From assembly GCA_964649825.1 (NCBI GenBank), contig CAZYQW010000052.1:1-59421 (forward strand): 59,421 nucleotides of DNA. The letters run 5' to 3'. Positions 1-8,813 of this stretch are shown here, in pieces (position 1 is the first letter of the stretch; every line of letters begins with the position of its first letter). The DNA comes from CAZYQW01 sp964649825 (GTDB taxonomy: Bacteria; Planctomycetota; B15-G4; JADJEK01). The notes beneath the pieces were generated by a model, which did not search any database, was not told the origin of the DNA, and saw nothing but the letters and a program-made list of their open reading frames with translations. The position numbers were made by a program, and so were the translations under genes.

Positions 1-139
1 GGATTATCCGGAGGTCATCGTCGTCGCTGGCAAGGCGCGACGACGACCGCGTATTCGAGATACGTCGAGGAGGAGCAACGCAGCAAGCGATGACGAGGGC
101 CCCGGAGAAACGTCAACAACTCTGAATCACACCACTAGA

Positions 140-1297
140 TCAGTCTCCGCGCTCGACCAGCTCCTCGTACAGCCGCCGATGCGCGTCGACCACTCCACCG
201 AGCGCGTACCGTTCCTCCGCACGAGCCCGCGCCGCCGCGCCGAACTCGCGGGCGAGAGGGAGGTCGGTGAGCACGCGCGCGAGCGCGAACGCGAGCGACC
301 GGGGGTCGCGCGGCGGCACGAGGAGACCATGCGTCCCGGTGTCGATCAGGTCCGGTACGCCGCCCACCGCGGTCGCCACGATCGGCAACCCGAGCGCCAT
401 CGCCTCGATCAACGCGATCGGCATCCCCTCGTTCCGCGACGGCAGGACGACGGCGTCGGCGGCCGGCAGCACGCGCGGGAGATCGTCGCGGAAGCCGTGG
501 AATCGCACCCGAACGCCGTCGCGCACGCGGGCGGCGCGACGCCCGAGGTCCGCGCGCAGCGGACCGTCGCCGAGGAGATGCACCTCCAGCGGCATGAGGG
601 ACTCGGGAAGGTGCTCGATCGCGTCGAGCAGCGTCGCGTGGTCCTTGATCGTCACGAGCCGCGCGGGGATCAGCACGTGACGCGCCGCGTCGCCGCGCGC
701 GTCGAGCCGCAGCCGCGCGTCGCGCCGCGCCGCCGCGTCGACCTCCGGGTAGAGGGCGAGGTCGATCCCGTTCTCGATGACACGGAACGCGGCGCGCGGC
801 GCGACGCGGTGACGCGTCGCCAGCTCGTCCGCCACGCGGTCGCTCACCGCGACGAGCGCGTCGGTGCGCCGCGCGAGCCAGCGCTCGAGCGCCGCTAACG
901 CGCTCGATACCGGTCGCGAGAAGTAGCCGCTCAGGACGTGGCCGTGGTAGGTGTGCACGACGCGCGGCCGCCGCGCCAGCCGACCCGCCGCGAGCCGACC
1001 CACCGTCCCCGCTTTCGCCGCGTGCGTGTGGACGACGTCGGGCGCGAAGCGCTCGAGGATCGCGGCGACGCGGCGCGCCGCGAACCAGTCGCCCGGGCCG
1101 ATCGAGCGTCGCAGTCCGGGGACGCGCGCGATCGCCACGTCGTCCACGCCGGCCGCGAGGTCGCCCTCGCCGGGCCCGCTCTCCCCCACGATCAACAGGT
1201 GCTCGAACCCTTCGAGGCGTCGGCACAACGCGATAGCGGTCCGCGCCGGCCCACCGACGTTGGCGCGGCCGAGGATGCGCGCCACCCGGATGGTCAC
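140..1297 (-). CDS. Glycosyltransferase family 4 (GT-B fold)
   Basis: Predicted to transfer a sugar from a nucleotide-sugar donor to a cell-surface glycan or lipid carrier in the cytoplasm. About 385 aa, the usual size for GT4. The N-terminal half carries the acceptor-domain pattern with a Gly-rich turn (GRANVGGPAR) and a HTHAAKAG segment. The C-terminal half has the donor-site motif PSRNEGMPIALIE, with the two glutamates seven residues apart. I start at GTG 1297 because it overlaps the stop of the upstream asparagine synthase gene by 4 bp (GTGA), which implies translational coupling. A longer reading to 1498 would run 200 bp into that gene. Part of a surface-polysaccharide operon with the next two genes. 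Substrate unknown. Confidence 0.87.
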   Translation of the reverse strand: MTIRVARILGRANVGGPARTAIALCRRLEGFEHLLIVGESGPGEGDLAAGVDDVAIARVPGLRRSIGPGDWFAARRVAAILERFAPDVVHTHAAKAGTVGRLAAGRLARRPRVVHTYHGHVLSGYFSRPVSSALAALERWLARRTDALVAVSDRVADELATRHRVAPRAAFRVIENGIDLALYPEVDAAARRDARLRLDARGDAARHVLIPARLVTIKDHATLLDAIEHLPESLMPLEVHLLGDGPLRADLGRRAARVRDGVRVRFHGFRDDLPRVLPAADAVVLPSRNEGMPIALIEAMALGLPIVATAVGGVPDLIDTGTHGLLVPPRDPRSLAFALARVLTDLPLAREFGAAARARAEERYALGGVVDAHRRLYEELVERGD

Positions 1298-3180
1298 GAC
1301 GCGTCCCCGTCGAGGTAGCGGCGAAACCAGGCCTCGAGGGCGAGCAGGACCCAAAGGTAGGACGACCAGTCCTCGCGGCCCGATCGATGCCGCGCCACGA
1401 GCTCGCGCGCCGCGCCGCGCCGCAGCACGGCGCGCGCCGCGAACCGTTCGCCGAGCAGGAGGTCGTCGACCTGACCGGACAGCGGGCCGCGAAGCCACGC
1501 GGCGAGCGGCACGCCGAAGCCGCGCTTGCGGCCGCGGGCCACTTCACGCGGCAGCCGTTCGCGCGCCGCGCGCCGCAGGAGCCGCTTCGACGCGCACCAC
1601 CCGACGCGCTCGCCGACGGACAGCCGCGCCGCGACGTCGATCACGCGCGGATCGAGGAACGGCGACCGCACCTCGAGCCCGTGCGCCATCGACGCGGCGT
1701 CGACCTTCACGAGCAGATCGTCCGGCAGGTACGAGCCGAAGTCGCGCGCCAGGGCGCGGTCGAGCGCGCCGCCGCGGCTCGCGCGCATCGCGTCCAGCGC
1801 CTCGTGCTCGGGGTCGACGCCGCCCGCCGCCTCGAGCAGCTCGAGCGCGAGGAAGCGCGCGCGCAGCGGCGCGCGAAACAGCGTGGTCCAGTAGAGCGTC
1901 GCCTCGTCCGGCTCGAGCGCCAGCGCGGTCACGAACCTCCGAAACTGGCCCCACGCGCCGCGGCCCGCCGTGCCGTTCGCCGTCTCTCCCGCGCCGCCGG
2001 CGAGCACCTTCGCGAGCGGCCGCAACGCCCGCGCCCGCTCGACGACCCGGACCGCGCGGTGACGCCGGTAGCCCGCGAACAGGTCGTCACCGCCGTCGCC
2101 GCCGAGCGCGACCACGACGTGCCGGCGTGCGAGCCGCGCGAGCACCATCGTCGGCACGGCCGACGAGTCGCCGAACGGCTCGTCGAACGTGCGAGCGACC
2201 TCGGCGACGACCTCCGCCGGCCGCGGCTGGGCCTCGAGCGCGGTGTTCGTCACGCCGAAGTGCGCCGCCGTCCGCGCCGCCGCGGCGCGCTCGTCGAGGG
2301 AGGGATCGGCGAAGCCGACCGTGAACGTGGGCAGCTCCGCGGCGCCGGCCGCCCGCGCGGCGGCGAGCACGAGGCCGGAGTCGATGCCGCCGGACAGGAA
2401 CATGCCGAGCGGGACGTCCGCGTCGAGCCGATCGCGAGTTGCCGCGACGAGCGCGTCGAAGAGCGCGTCGGCGTGCTCGGCCGCGGATCCATCGTCGGGC
2501 TCGAGCGCGGGCGGCGTCCACCATCGCGCGACGTCGACGCCCTCCTCGTCGAACGTAACGCGACCGCCCGCCGGCACGCGGGCGAGCCCGGCGTGCGCCG
2601 ACCTCTCGCCCGGCACGACCCCGAACGTGAGGTAGCGCACGATCGCCGCCGCGTCGTGCCCGCGCGCGCCACGCGCCGCGACGAGCGCCTTCGCCTCCGA
2701 CGCGAAGTCGATCACGTCGCCTTCGGCGCGGTAGTAGAGCGGCTTCTTTCCGACGCGGTCGCGCGCGAGCAGGAGCCGGCGCCGTGGCCGATCGAGCAGC
2801 GCGATCGCGAACATCCCTCGCAGCCGCTCGAGGAACGCGTCGCCGTGGCGCGCGTAGAGGTGCGGGACGACCTCCGCGTCGTTCCACGACCGGAGGCGGA
2901 CGCCGTCACGCTCGAGGTCCGCGCGAAGCTCGCGATGGTTGTAGATCTCGCCGTTCGTCATCGCGACGATCGCGCCGTCGTCGGTGCGGTACGGCTGCTC
3001 GCCGGCCGGCGAGAGGTCGAGGATGGCAAGCCGCCGAAACCCGAACGCGGCCCGGCCATCGACGAACGAGGACGCGCCGTCCGGGCCGCGATGACGAAGC
3101 GCGTCCCGCATCGCGGCAACCGCGGCCTCGTCCGGTCGTGCCTCGCCCCGCCGGATGAACGTTCCCGCGATGCCGCACAT
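1294..3180 (-). CDS. asnB: Asparagine synthase (glutamine-hydrolysing), AsnB type
   Basis: Glutamine-dependent amidotransferase that converts aspartate, or a sugar carboxylate in polysaccharide clusters, to the amide using ATP. The 628 aa length matches the family. The protein starts MCGIAG, so the catalytic Cys2 of the class II glutaminase domain is present, followed by RHRGPDG and the NGEIYNH motif. The synthetase domain has the PP-loop LSGGIDSG at about residues 262-269. It overlaps the downstream glycosyltransferase by 4 bp and lies 12 bp after an epimerase gene. AsnB paralogues in such clusters often modify exported polysaccharide rather than make free asparagine, so the physiological substrate is an inference. 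Confidence 0.93.
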   Translation of the reverse strand: MCGIAGTFIRRGEARPDEAAVAAMRDALRHRGPDGASSFVDGRAAFGFRRLAILDLSPAGEQPYRTDDGAIVAMTNGEIYNHRELRADLERDGVRLRSWNDAEVVPHLYARHGDAFLERLRGMFAIALLDRPRRRLLLARDRVGKKPLYYRAEGDVIDFASEAKALVAARGARGHDAAAIVRYLTFGVVPGERSAHAGLARVPAGGRVTFDEEGVDVARWWTPPALEPDDGSAAEHADALFDALVAATRDRLDADVPLGMFLSGGIDSGLVLAAARAAGAAELPTFTVGFADPSLDERAAAARTAAHFGVTNTALEAQPRPAEVVAEVARTFDEPFGDSSAVPTMVLARLARRHVVVALGGDGGDDLFAGYRRHRAVRVVERARALRPLAKVLAGGAGETANGTAGRGAWGQFRRFVTALALEPDEATLYWTTLFRAPLRARFLALELLEAAGGVDPEHEALDAMRASRGGALDRALARDFGSYLPDDLLVKVDAASMAHGLEVRSPFLDPRVIDVAARLSVGERVGWCASKRLLRRAARERLPREVARGRKRGFGVPLAAWLRGPLSGQVDDLLLGERFAARAVLRRGAARELVARHRSGREDWSSYLWVLLALEAWFRRYLDGDAS

Positions 3181-3192
3181 CCGCCCGACGAG

Positions 3193-4191
3193 TCAGCGCG
3201 ACGCGGCCGCGGTGGTCGCGCCGATTCGTATCGAGCCCGCTCCGGACGAACGCCCGGCGAGCGCGTCGATCGCGTGGTCGATCGTTCGGAGCGGGCGCCC
3301 CGGCACGAGCCGCCGAAGCCGCCGCAACGACGGAACGCGCCGCGCGATCTCGACTCCGCCGCGCGAGGGCGGCGCCTCGGACGGCTCGATCCGAACGTTC
3401 GCGCCGAGGCGCTCGTTGACGCGCTCCGCGAGCGCCGCCATCGTCCACTCCTCCTCGCCGCCGACGTTCACCGCGTCGACCGGCCACCGCTCATACCGCG
3501 CCAGCGCCGCGATGACCGCCGCGAAGTCGCGCACCTCGATGAACGTTCGTCGTTGTCGACCGCCGAAGTAGAGCGGGATCGGCCGGCCGGCGCGCGCGCA
3601 CGCGACGAACCGCGGCAACACCGCGCCGCCGTCCACGCGCTGCCGCGCGCCGACCACGTTGAACGGGCGCACGACGAGGACGGCCTGCCCCGCCGCCGCC
3701 CGCGCTCGCGCGTCACGATCGGCGACGAGCTTGCCGCGCGCGTACGCGAGTCGCGGCGCGGTCCCTTCGATCGTGTCGGGTGAGGCGGGGACGTCCTCCT
3801 CGCGGACCGGCGACGGCGGCGCGAACCCGTACACCTCGGACGACGAGAGGACGACGGCCGGCACCCCGCGGCGCGCGACGGCGTCGAGCACCCGTGACGT
3901 GCCGAGGACGATCGCGTCCCACGTCCGGTCCGGCGCCGCCGCCACGCGATCGACGCCAACCGGCGCCGCGAGGTGGACGACCCGGTCGACGCGCGAGACC
4001 GCGCGCTCCACGGCGCGCCGGTCGAGGACGCTCGCGCGAACGACTCGCGCTCGCACCGCGAGCCCCGCCAGGTTGTCGAGCGATCCGGTCGACATGTCGT
4101 CGAGGACGTCGACATGGTCCCCGTCGAGGACGAGACGCTCGGCGAGATGGGAGCCGAGGAAGCCGCATCCACCGGTCAACAGGATTCTCAC
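3193..4191 (-). CDS. NAD-dependent sugar epimerase/dehydratase (extended SDR)
   Basis: Predicted nucleotide-sugar epimerase or dehydratase, 332 aa. A Rossmann motif sits at the N-terminus (LLTGGCGFLGSH, GxxGxxG pattern), with an acidic residue at the end of beta 2 (DVLDDMSTG) that favours NAD. The catalytic SSSEVYG and YARGK (Tyr-x-x-x-Lys) motifs follow, then RPFNVVGARQ. It is the first gene of the minus-strand run with asnB and a glycosyltransferase, so it probably supplies an activated sugar for that pathway. The C-terminal 60 residues are Arg-rich and unlike the core. The exact reaction (4-epimerase, UDP-xylose synthase or dehydratase) cannot be told from the motifs alone. Confidence 0.87.
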   Translation of the reverse strand: MRILLTGGCGFLGSHLAERLVLDGDHVDVLDDMSTGSLDNLAGLAVRARVVRASVLDRRAVERAVSRVDRVVHLAAPVGVDRVAAAPDRTWDAIVLGTSRVLDAVARRGVPAVVLSSSEVYGFAPPSPVREEDVPASPDTIEGTAPRLAYARGKLVADRDARARAAAGQAVLVVRPFNVVGARQRVDGGAVLPRFVACARAGRPIPLYFGGRQRRTFIEVRDFAAVIAALARYERWPVDAVNVGGEEEWTMAALAERVNERLGANVRIEPSEAPPSRGGVEIARRVPSLRRLRRLVPGRPLRTIDHAIDALAGRSSGAGSIRIGATTAAASR

Positions 4192-4242
4192 GTCGGGTCT
4201 CCGCGCTCGTTTCGATCGCCGCGGGCTGTTGTACGTCGCGGA

Positions 4243-4286
4243 CGGGAAAGCCCTTCCCGAGAAACCTTCCCGCGCGAGGGCGGGAA
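4243..4286 (-). terminator. Paired small hairpins between tRNA-Leu and the epimerase gene
   Basis: Two inverted repeats lie in the 254-bp gap downstream of tRNA-Leu: CGGGAA/TTCCCG at 4243-4259 and TTCCCGC/GCGGGAA at 4267-4286. Neither is followed by a T run on the minus strand, so this could be a tRNA processing or termination region or a leader structure of the epimerase operon. No gene is seen in the rest of 4192-4445. Confidence 0.25.
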
Positions 4287-4445
4287 CGGTCGACGACCCG
4301 TCTGCTTGTACTGATCCGGCAGACCTCCGTAAAGCGTCCCCTTCGCCGGGGATCGGTCGGCGGCGTGCCTTCGTTCACTCGACGCCGCTCGGCGTCGCGG
4401 CACCATCGGACGAAGCCGCCCCGAGACCGGAACCGGGATGGCGGG

Positions 4446-4530
4446 TGGTAGGGGAGGCGGGATTCGAACCCGCACGTCCGAAGACTCGAGATTTTAAGTC
4501 CCGTGCGTCTGCCAGTTCCGCCACTCCCCC
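4446..4530 (-). tRNA. tRNA-Leu (anticodon UAA)
   Basis: Read on the minus strand, 85 nt with encoded CCA at 4448-4446. The 5' end GGGGGAGTGGCGGAACTGG is the standard leucine D-arm sequence. The anticodon loop CTTAAAA gives UAA, a long variable arm follows, and the T-arm GCGGG-TTCGAAT-CCCGC is perfect. The acceptor stem pairs over seven positions with a terminal G-U. Discriminator A73 fits leucine. Confidence 0.96.
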
Positions 4531-4632
4531 GAGAGCTCGCACGAGCGACCCGGACGCCGATGCCAGTGATCGCGTGCGTCGGTATCCGTCGATGTCGTCG
4601 GCGGTGTCGCCGTATCGTCGTCGGTATCTATA

Positions 4633-4707
4633 TGGAGGTGGCGCCCGGATTTGAACCGGGGAATGACGGATTTGCAATCCGTTGCCTTACCGCTTGGCTA
4701 CGCCACC
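4633..4707 (-). tRNA. tRNA-Cys (anticodon GCA)
   Basis: Read on the minus strand, 75 nt with encoded CCA. The acceptor stem GGTGGCG pairs perfectly with CGCCACC. The anticodon loop TTGCAAA gives GCA, and the discriminator base is U73, the known cysteine identity element. It lies about 100 bp upstream of tRNA-Leu on the same strand, so the two are probably co-transcribed. Confidence 0.97.
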
Positions 4708-4838
4708 TCGCAGGGTGGGGACCCTAACGCCCGCCCGCGTTCGAATCAAGCGGGCGCCGGCGTTGCGGTCCCTCCGCCCGCGCCGGTAGACTGCCCGGCT
4801 TGGTCCTCGGACGCGAAACTCGGCCCCGGGCGACGCCC

Positions 4839-6026
4839 TTGCGCATCCTGATCACCACTCCCGTGTTCCCCCCCGACCTCGGCGGTCCCGCCGTGTACGT
4901 GCCGAGCATCGCGCGCTTCCTCATGGAGAAGGGCCACGACGTGAAGGTGGTGGCGTTCTGCGAGGAGGAGAACCCCAAGGGCTATCCGTTCCCGGTCGTC
5001 GCGATCCCGCGCGTGTCGCTGCCGCGGCGCTACCTCCGGTCCTTCTTCGCGATCCTCGAGCACGCCAAGGACGTCGACCTCGTCTACGTGCAGGAACACC
5101 TCGCGTTCCTTGCGGTCCTCGCCGCCAAGCTCCGCGGCAAGCGAGTCGCGATCCGCGTCATGGTCGACGGAAGCTGGGAGATCGCTCACCGCTACGGGTG
5201 GACGCGGGACGATATCGACACCTTCCAGGGCCGATCGTACGGGCTCAAGGTCGCCGTGACCCGGTTCCTCCAACGGTGGTGGTGGCGCCGCGTCGACGCG
5301 ATCGTCGCCGTTTCGAAGTACCTGCGCGGCATCGTGATCGGGCACGGCATCGATCCCGGCAAGGTGCACTTCATCCCGAACGTCTACAACGGCCCCAAGC
5401 GGTTCGACATCACCCGCGAAGAGGCACGGGCGAAGCTCTCGGTCCCGGCCGGCCGCCGGATCGTCGTGACCGTCTGTCGTCTGATGGTCTGGAAGGGGGT
5501 CGACGGGCTGATCCGCGCCCTCGCCCGGCTCCCCGCGGACGTCGATCTCTACGTCGTGGGCGACGGCGACCAGCTCGAGAACTGGCAGCGCGTCGCGAAC
5601 GAGGCCGGCGTCGCCGAGCGCGTCCACTTCGTGGGGAACCGCCCGCACGACGAGACGCTGCATTGGATCCGCGCCGCCGACGTCTTCGCCCTGAACTCCC
5701 GCTACGAAGGTCTCTCCCATACCCTGCTCGAAGTGATGTTTCTCGGCACCCCCATCGTGTGCTCGAACGTCTGCGGCAACCCCGAGCTCGTGGGGCACGA
5801 GGAGAACGGTCTCCTGGTCGGTTTCAACGACGTCGGCGAGATCGAGCGGAGCCTGTGCCGACTCCTCGATGACGTCGCGACGGCAAGGGTTTACGCCGAG
5901 CGGTCCCGATCCAAGATGGACACGTTCGACCGCGAGCGCCAGTTCACCCGACTCGAGCGGCTCCTCGTCGCGGTCGCGGCCGGCGATGCCCCCCGTGCGG
6001 CGACGGATCCAGTTGCGACGGACTGA
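4839..6026 (+). CDS. Glycosyltransferase family 4
   Basis: Predicted GT-B glycosyltransferase for a surface glycan, about 395 aa. The N-terminal motif TTPVFPPDLGGPAVYV is the acceptor-domain loop of GT4 enzymes. The C-terminal half has VTVCRLMVWKGVD, then YEGLSHTLLE with two glutamates seven residues apart, the usual donor-phosphate site. No ATG is available near the start. TTG at 4839 begins the protein at RILITTP, where family members normally begin, while TTG 4800 would add 13 residues. Neither has a clear ribosome-binding site. Read divergently from the tRNA pair; a radical SAM gene follows 184 bp downstream. Confidence 0.86.
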   Translation: MRILITTPVFPPDLGGPAVYVPSIARFLMEKGHDVKVVAFCEEENPKGYPFPVVAIPRVSLPRRYLRSFFAILEHAKDVDLVYVQEHLAFLAVLAAKLRGKRVAIRVMVDGSWEIAHRYGWTRDDIDTFQGRSYGLKVAVTRFLQRWWWRRVDAIVAVSKYLRGIVIGHGIDPGKVHFIPNVYNGPKRFDITREEARAKLSVPAGRRIVVTVCRLMVWKGVDGLIRALARLPADVDLYVVGDGDQLENWQRVANEAGVAERVHFVGNRPHDETLHWIRAADVFALNSRYEGLSHTLLEVMFLGTPIVCSNVCGNPELVGHEENGLLVGFNDVGEIERSLCRLLDDVATARVYAERSRSKMDTFDRERQFTRLERLLVAVAAGDAPRAATDPVATD

Positions 6027-6210
6027 TTTGAGGGTATAACTCTGACGGGTCGTTGAATGAGTGCGTTGGGTGCGAGGCGAGGGTCCTCGCGGCCGAGGTC
6101 TTCTTCAACGGTCTGCGAACGTCTGATTTCGCGTCGACACGGCGCGAGCGGTCGGCCCGCGTCGAAGCCGACCTCAGGATCCAGGGCCGTTCTCCAGGCA
6201 GGGCAACCGC

Positions 6211-7761
6211 ATGCGAGTTCTCTTCATCGTCGAGTTCCTGCCCCAGGAAATGTTGGGCGTGATGTACCTGTCGCGCGCCATGAAGAACGCCGGGCACGAG
6301 ACCAAGGCGCTATTCCTTCCCGACAAGGACTGGATCTCGAAGCTCCGGAGCTACGCCCCGGCCGTCGTGGCGATGTCGTACACGACGGGGATGCATCAGT
6401 ACCACATGGACCTGACGCGCCAGGTGAAGGCGGTCCTGCCGGACTGCTTCGTCGTCCACGGAGGGCCGCACCCGACGTTCGTTCCGGACTTCATCAAGGA
6501 AGGACCGGTCGACGCCTTCTGTCGTGGCGAAGGGGAGAAGGCGATCGTCGAGCTGCTCCGGCGCCTCGAAGCCGGCGAGGACGTCTCGACCTGCCCCAAC
6601 ATGGTCTTCAAGAAGGCCGACGGCGAACTCGCCATCAACTCGCAGGCGCCGCTCATCACGACGGAAGAGCTCGAGGCGCTCGGGTTCCCGGACCGCGACG
6701 TCGTGTACGAGGCCGCTCCTCTCTACGCCGAGACGCACCGGAAGGTGTTCGTCTCGATGCGCGGCTGCCCGATGGACTGCACGTTCTGCTTCCACCACGC
6801 GTGGCGGCGGAAGGTGTACGGCGCGAACAAGGTCGAGTACACGCGCAAGCGCTCGGTCTCGCACATGATCGATGAGGTGAACGAGGTGCGGAAGAAGTAT
6901 CCGCTCCGGATGGTGCACTTCGTCGACGACATCTTCAACTTGAAGATGAACTGGCTCGAGGAGTTCGCCGAACGCTGGCCGAAGGAGATCGGGCTGCCGT
7001 TCGACTGCATCCTGATGGCGAACATGGTCCAGGAGAAGCAGGTCGTGCTCCTGAAGAAGGCCGGCTGCATCTACGCACGGATCGCGGTCGAGGCGGCGAA
7101 CGACCACATCCGCAATCAGGTCTACAAGAAGAACACGACGCGACAGCAGCTCGTCAACGCGGCGACGTGGGTCAAGCAGCACGGCATCCGCCTCGGCTCC
7201 TTGAACATGATCGGCGCGCCCGGCTCGACGATCGAGGACGAGTTCGAGACGCTGGACCTGAACATCGAGTGCAAGGTCGACCACCCGCTCGCGTCGCTCC
7301 TCCAGCCGTACCCGATGACCGACGTCAACGAGATGACGGAGGGGATGGGCTACGCCACGGACAAGTGGGACAAGTTCTCGACCAAGTTCAACCGCACGAC
7401 GCCGATCTCGTTCGCCAACCGTCACGAGTTCGAGAACTTCCACAAGCTGTTCCCGATCGTGGTGCGAAACCCGTGGATGGCGCCGACGATGCGCCGCCTC
7501 ATCCGCGTGAAGTGGCTCTCGCCGCTCCTCACCGTCATCTACATGCTCCACTCCGAGGTCCTCGTGTCGGAGCAGAACAAGCTCTACAACCAGGCGCAGG
7601 GCTACACCGGGATCAAGAACTGGTTCTGGTGGGACTTCGCCAAGCGCGTCTCGGTCAAGGGCTCGATTCGTGTCTACGAGAAGGTCTTCGGCAAGGTCTC
7701 GCAGCGGCTCTCCGCCACGCTCCGGATGAACGACGAGCGGACGGTCGCGCACATGGATTGA
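6211..7761 (+). CDS. Cobalamin-binding-type radical SAM protein
   Basis: Radical SAM enzyme with an N-terminal B12-binding-like domain (about residues 1-140, with the HGGPHPTFVPDFI segment) and a radical SAM domain. The 4Fe-4S cluster motif is CPMDCTFC (Cys about 186, 190 and 193). The 516 aa length is typical of class B methyltransferases and related lipid or natural-product enzymes. Regions after the cluster (VHFVDDIFNL, ARIAVEAAND) match the SAM barrel. Starts at ATG 6211 after a 184-bp gap in which I see no gene. Its substrate is not evident; next to a glycosyltransferase it may modify a lipid or glycan. Confidence 0.87.
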   Translation: MRVLFIVEFLPQEMLGVMYLSRAMKNAGHETKALFLPDKDWISKLRSYAPAVVAMSYTTGMHQYHMDLTRQVKAVLPDCFVVHGGPHPTFVPDFIKEGPVDAFCRGEGEKAIVELLRRLEAGEDVSTCPNMVFKKADGELAINSQAPLITTEELEALGFPDRDVVYEAAPLYAETHRKVFVSMRGCPMDCTFCFHHAWRRKVYGANKVEYTRKRSVSHMIDEVNEVRKKYPLRMVHFVDDIFNLKMNWLEEFAERWPKEIGLPFDCILMANMVQEKQVVLLKKAGCIYARIAVEAANDHIRNQVYKKNTTRQQLVNAATWVKQHGIRLGSLNMIGAPGSTIEDEFETLDLNIECKVDHPLASLLQPYPMTDVNEMTEGMGYATDKWDKFSTKFNRTTPISFANRHEFENFHKLFPIVVRNPWMAPTMRRLIRVKWLSPLLTVIYMLHSEVLVSEQNKLYNQAQGYTGIKNWFWWDFAKRVSVKGSIRVYEKVFGKVSQRLSATLRMNDERTVAHMD

Positions 7762-7817
7762 GCGCCCGCCTCCGCGGACGTTCGAGGGGGACGGTCGAAC
7801 GCCACGAAGGAGCCACG

Positions 7818-8675
7818 ATGCGCTGGAAAGGTCGAGAGCAGAGCGACAACGTCGAGGATCGCCGCGGGCGGCGGCTCGGGCCGGGGGGGGCGGGCGGACT
7901 CGGGGTCGGCGCCCTCGTCATCGCCGCCATCGTCTGGTTCATGGGGGGCGATCCGAGCGCGCTCCTGAGATTGCTCGGCGGCGGCGACGGAGCCGGCGCG
8001 GTCGCCGACTCGTCATCCGGCACCGCGGTGCCGGATGAGCGGTTCGATTTCGCGAGCGTCGTCCTCAAGGACACCGAGGACGTCTGGAGCCACCTCTTCC
8101 GCGAGGCGGGCCGCCGCTACCAGGAGCCGCGGCTCGTCGTCTTCTCCGGGGCGGTGCAGTCTGCCTGCGGATTCCAGAGCGCGGCGGTGGGCCCGTTCTA
8201 CTGCCCGGCCGACTCCCAGGTGTACCTCGACCTCGAGTTCTTCGCCGAGCTCTCGCGGCGGTTCGGCGCGTCCGGCGACTTCGCTCAGGCGTACGTCATC
8301 GCCCACGAGATCGGGCACCACGTCCAGAACCTGCTCGGAACCTCCGCCGACGTGGCCCGCCAGCAGCAGGCGGCCGGCACCGGCGACGCGAACGACTTGT
8401 CGGTGCGGCTCGAGCTCCAGGCCGACTTCTTCGCCGGCGTGTTCGCGCACCACGCCGAGCGCATGAAGGGGATCCTCGAGTCCGGCGACGTGGAGGAGGC
8501 ACTGAACGCGGCCGCCGCGATCGGCGACGATCGGCTGCAGAAGCAGTCGCGGGGCTACGTGACGCCCGACTCGTTCACGCACGGGACGTCGGCGCAGCGC
8601 GTCCGCTGGTTCAAGAAGGGGCTCGAGACCGGCGACGTCGCGCAGGGGGACACGTTCTCGATCCGCGACCCGTAA
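7818..8675 (+). CDS. Neutral zinc metallopeptidase, YpfJ family, membrane anchored
   Basis: About 285 aa. A single hydrophobic segment near residues 25-42 (GGLGVGALVIAAIVWFM) anchors it, with the catalytic domain outside. The zinc site HEIGHH is at about residues 163-168, and the downstream RLELQADFFAGV provides the glutamate typical of the putative neutral zinc metallopeptidase family (PF04228). The fixed CPADSQVYLDLEFF motif is also present. ATG 7818 is chosen because AAGGAG lies 6 bp upstream; the longer open frame upstream has no family match. Proteolytic activity in this family is inferred from the HExxH motif. Confidence 0.92.
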   Translation: MRWKGREQSDNVEDRRGRRLGPGGAGGLGVGALVIAAIVWFMGGDPSALLRLLGGGDGAGAVADSSSGTAVPDERFDFASVVLKDTEDVWSHLFREAGRRYQEPRLVVFSGAVQSACGFQSAAVGPFYCPADSQVYLDLEFFAELSRRFGASGDFAQAYVIAHEIGHHVQNLLGTSADVARQQQAAGTGDANDLSVRLELQADFFAGVFAHHAERMKGILESGDVEEALNAAAAIGDDRLQKQSRGYVTPDSFTHGTSAQRVRWFKKGLETGDVAQGDTFSIRDP

Positions 8676-8813
8676 GGGTCCGTGCGACAGCAAGTTTCCC
8701 GTCTTGGGCGCGGCATCCTCGTGCTCCGAGAATCCGGGACGGATCCACCGAGACGCTCGCGCGCGGTTCCGGATCCGGGGAGTAGCCCTGTCCGGCTCAT
8801 CGGAGGTCTCCCC

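Noticed and set aside
4375..4677. Minus-strand ORF with a VAELADARDLKSR-like peptide
   Set aside because: It is the translation of the tRNA-Leu and tRNA-Cys genes.
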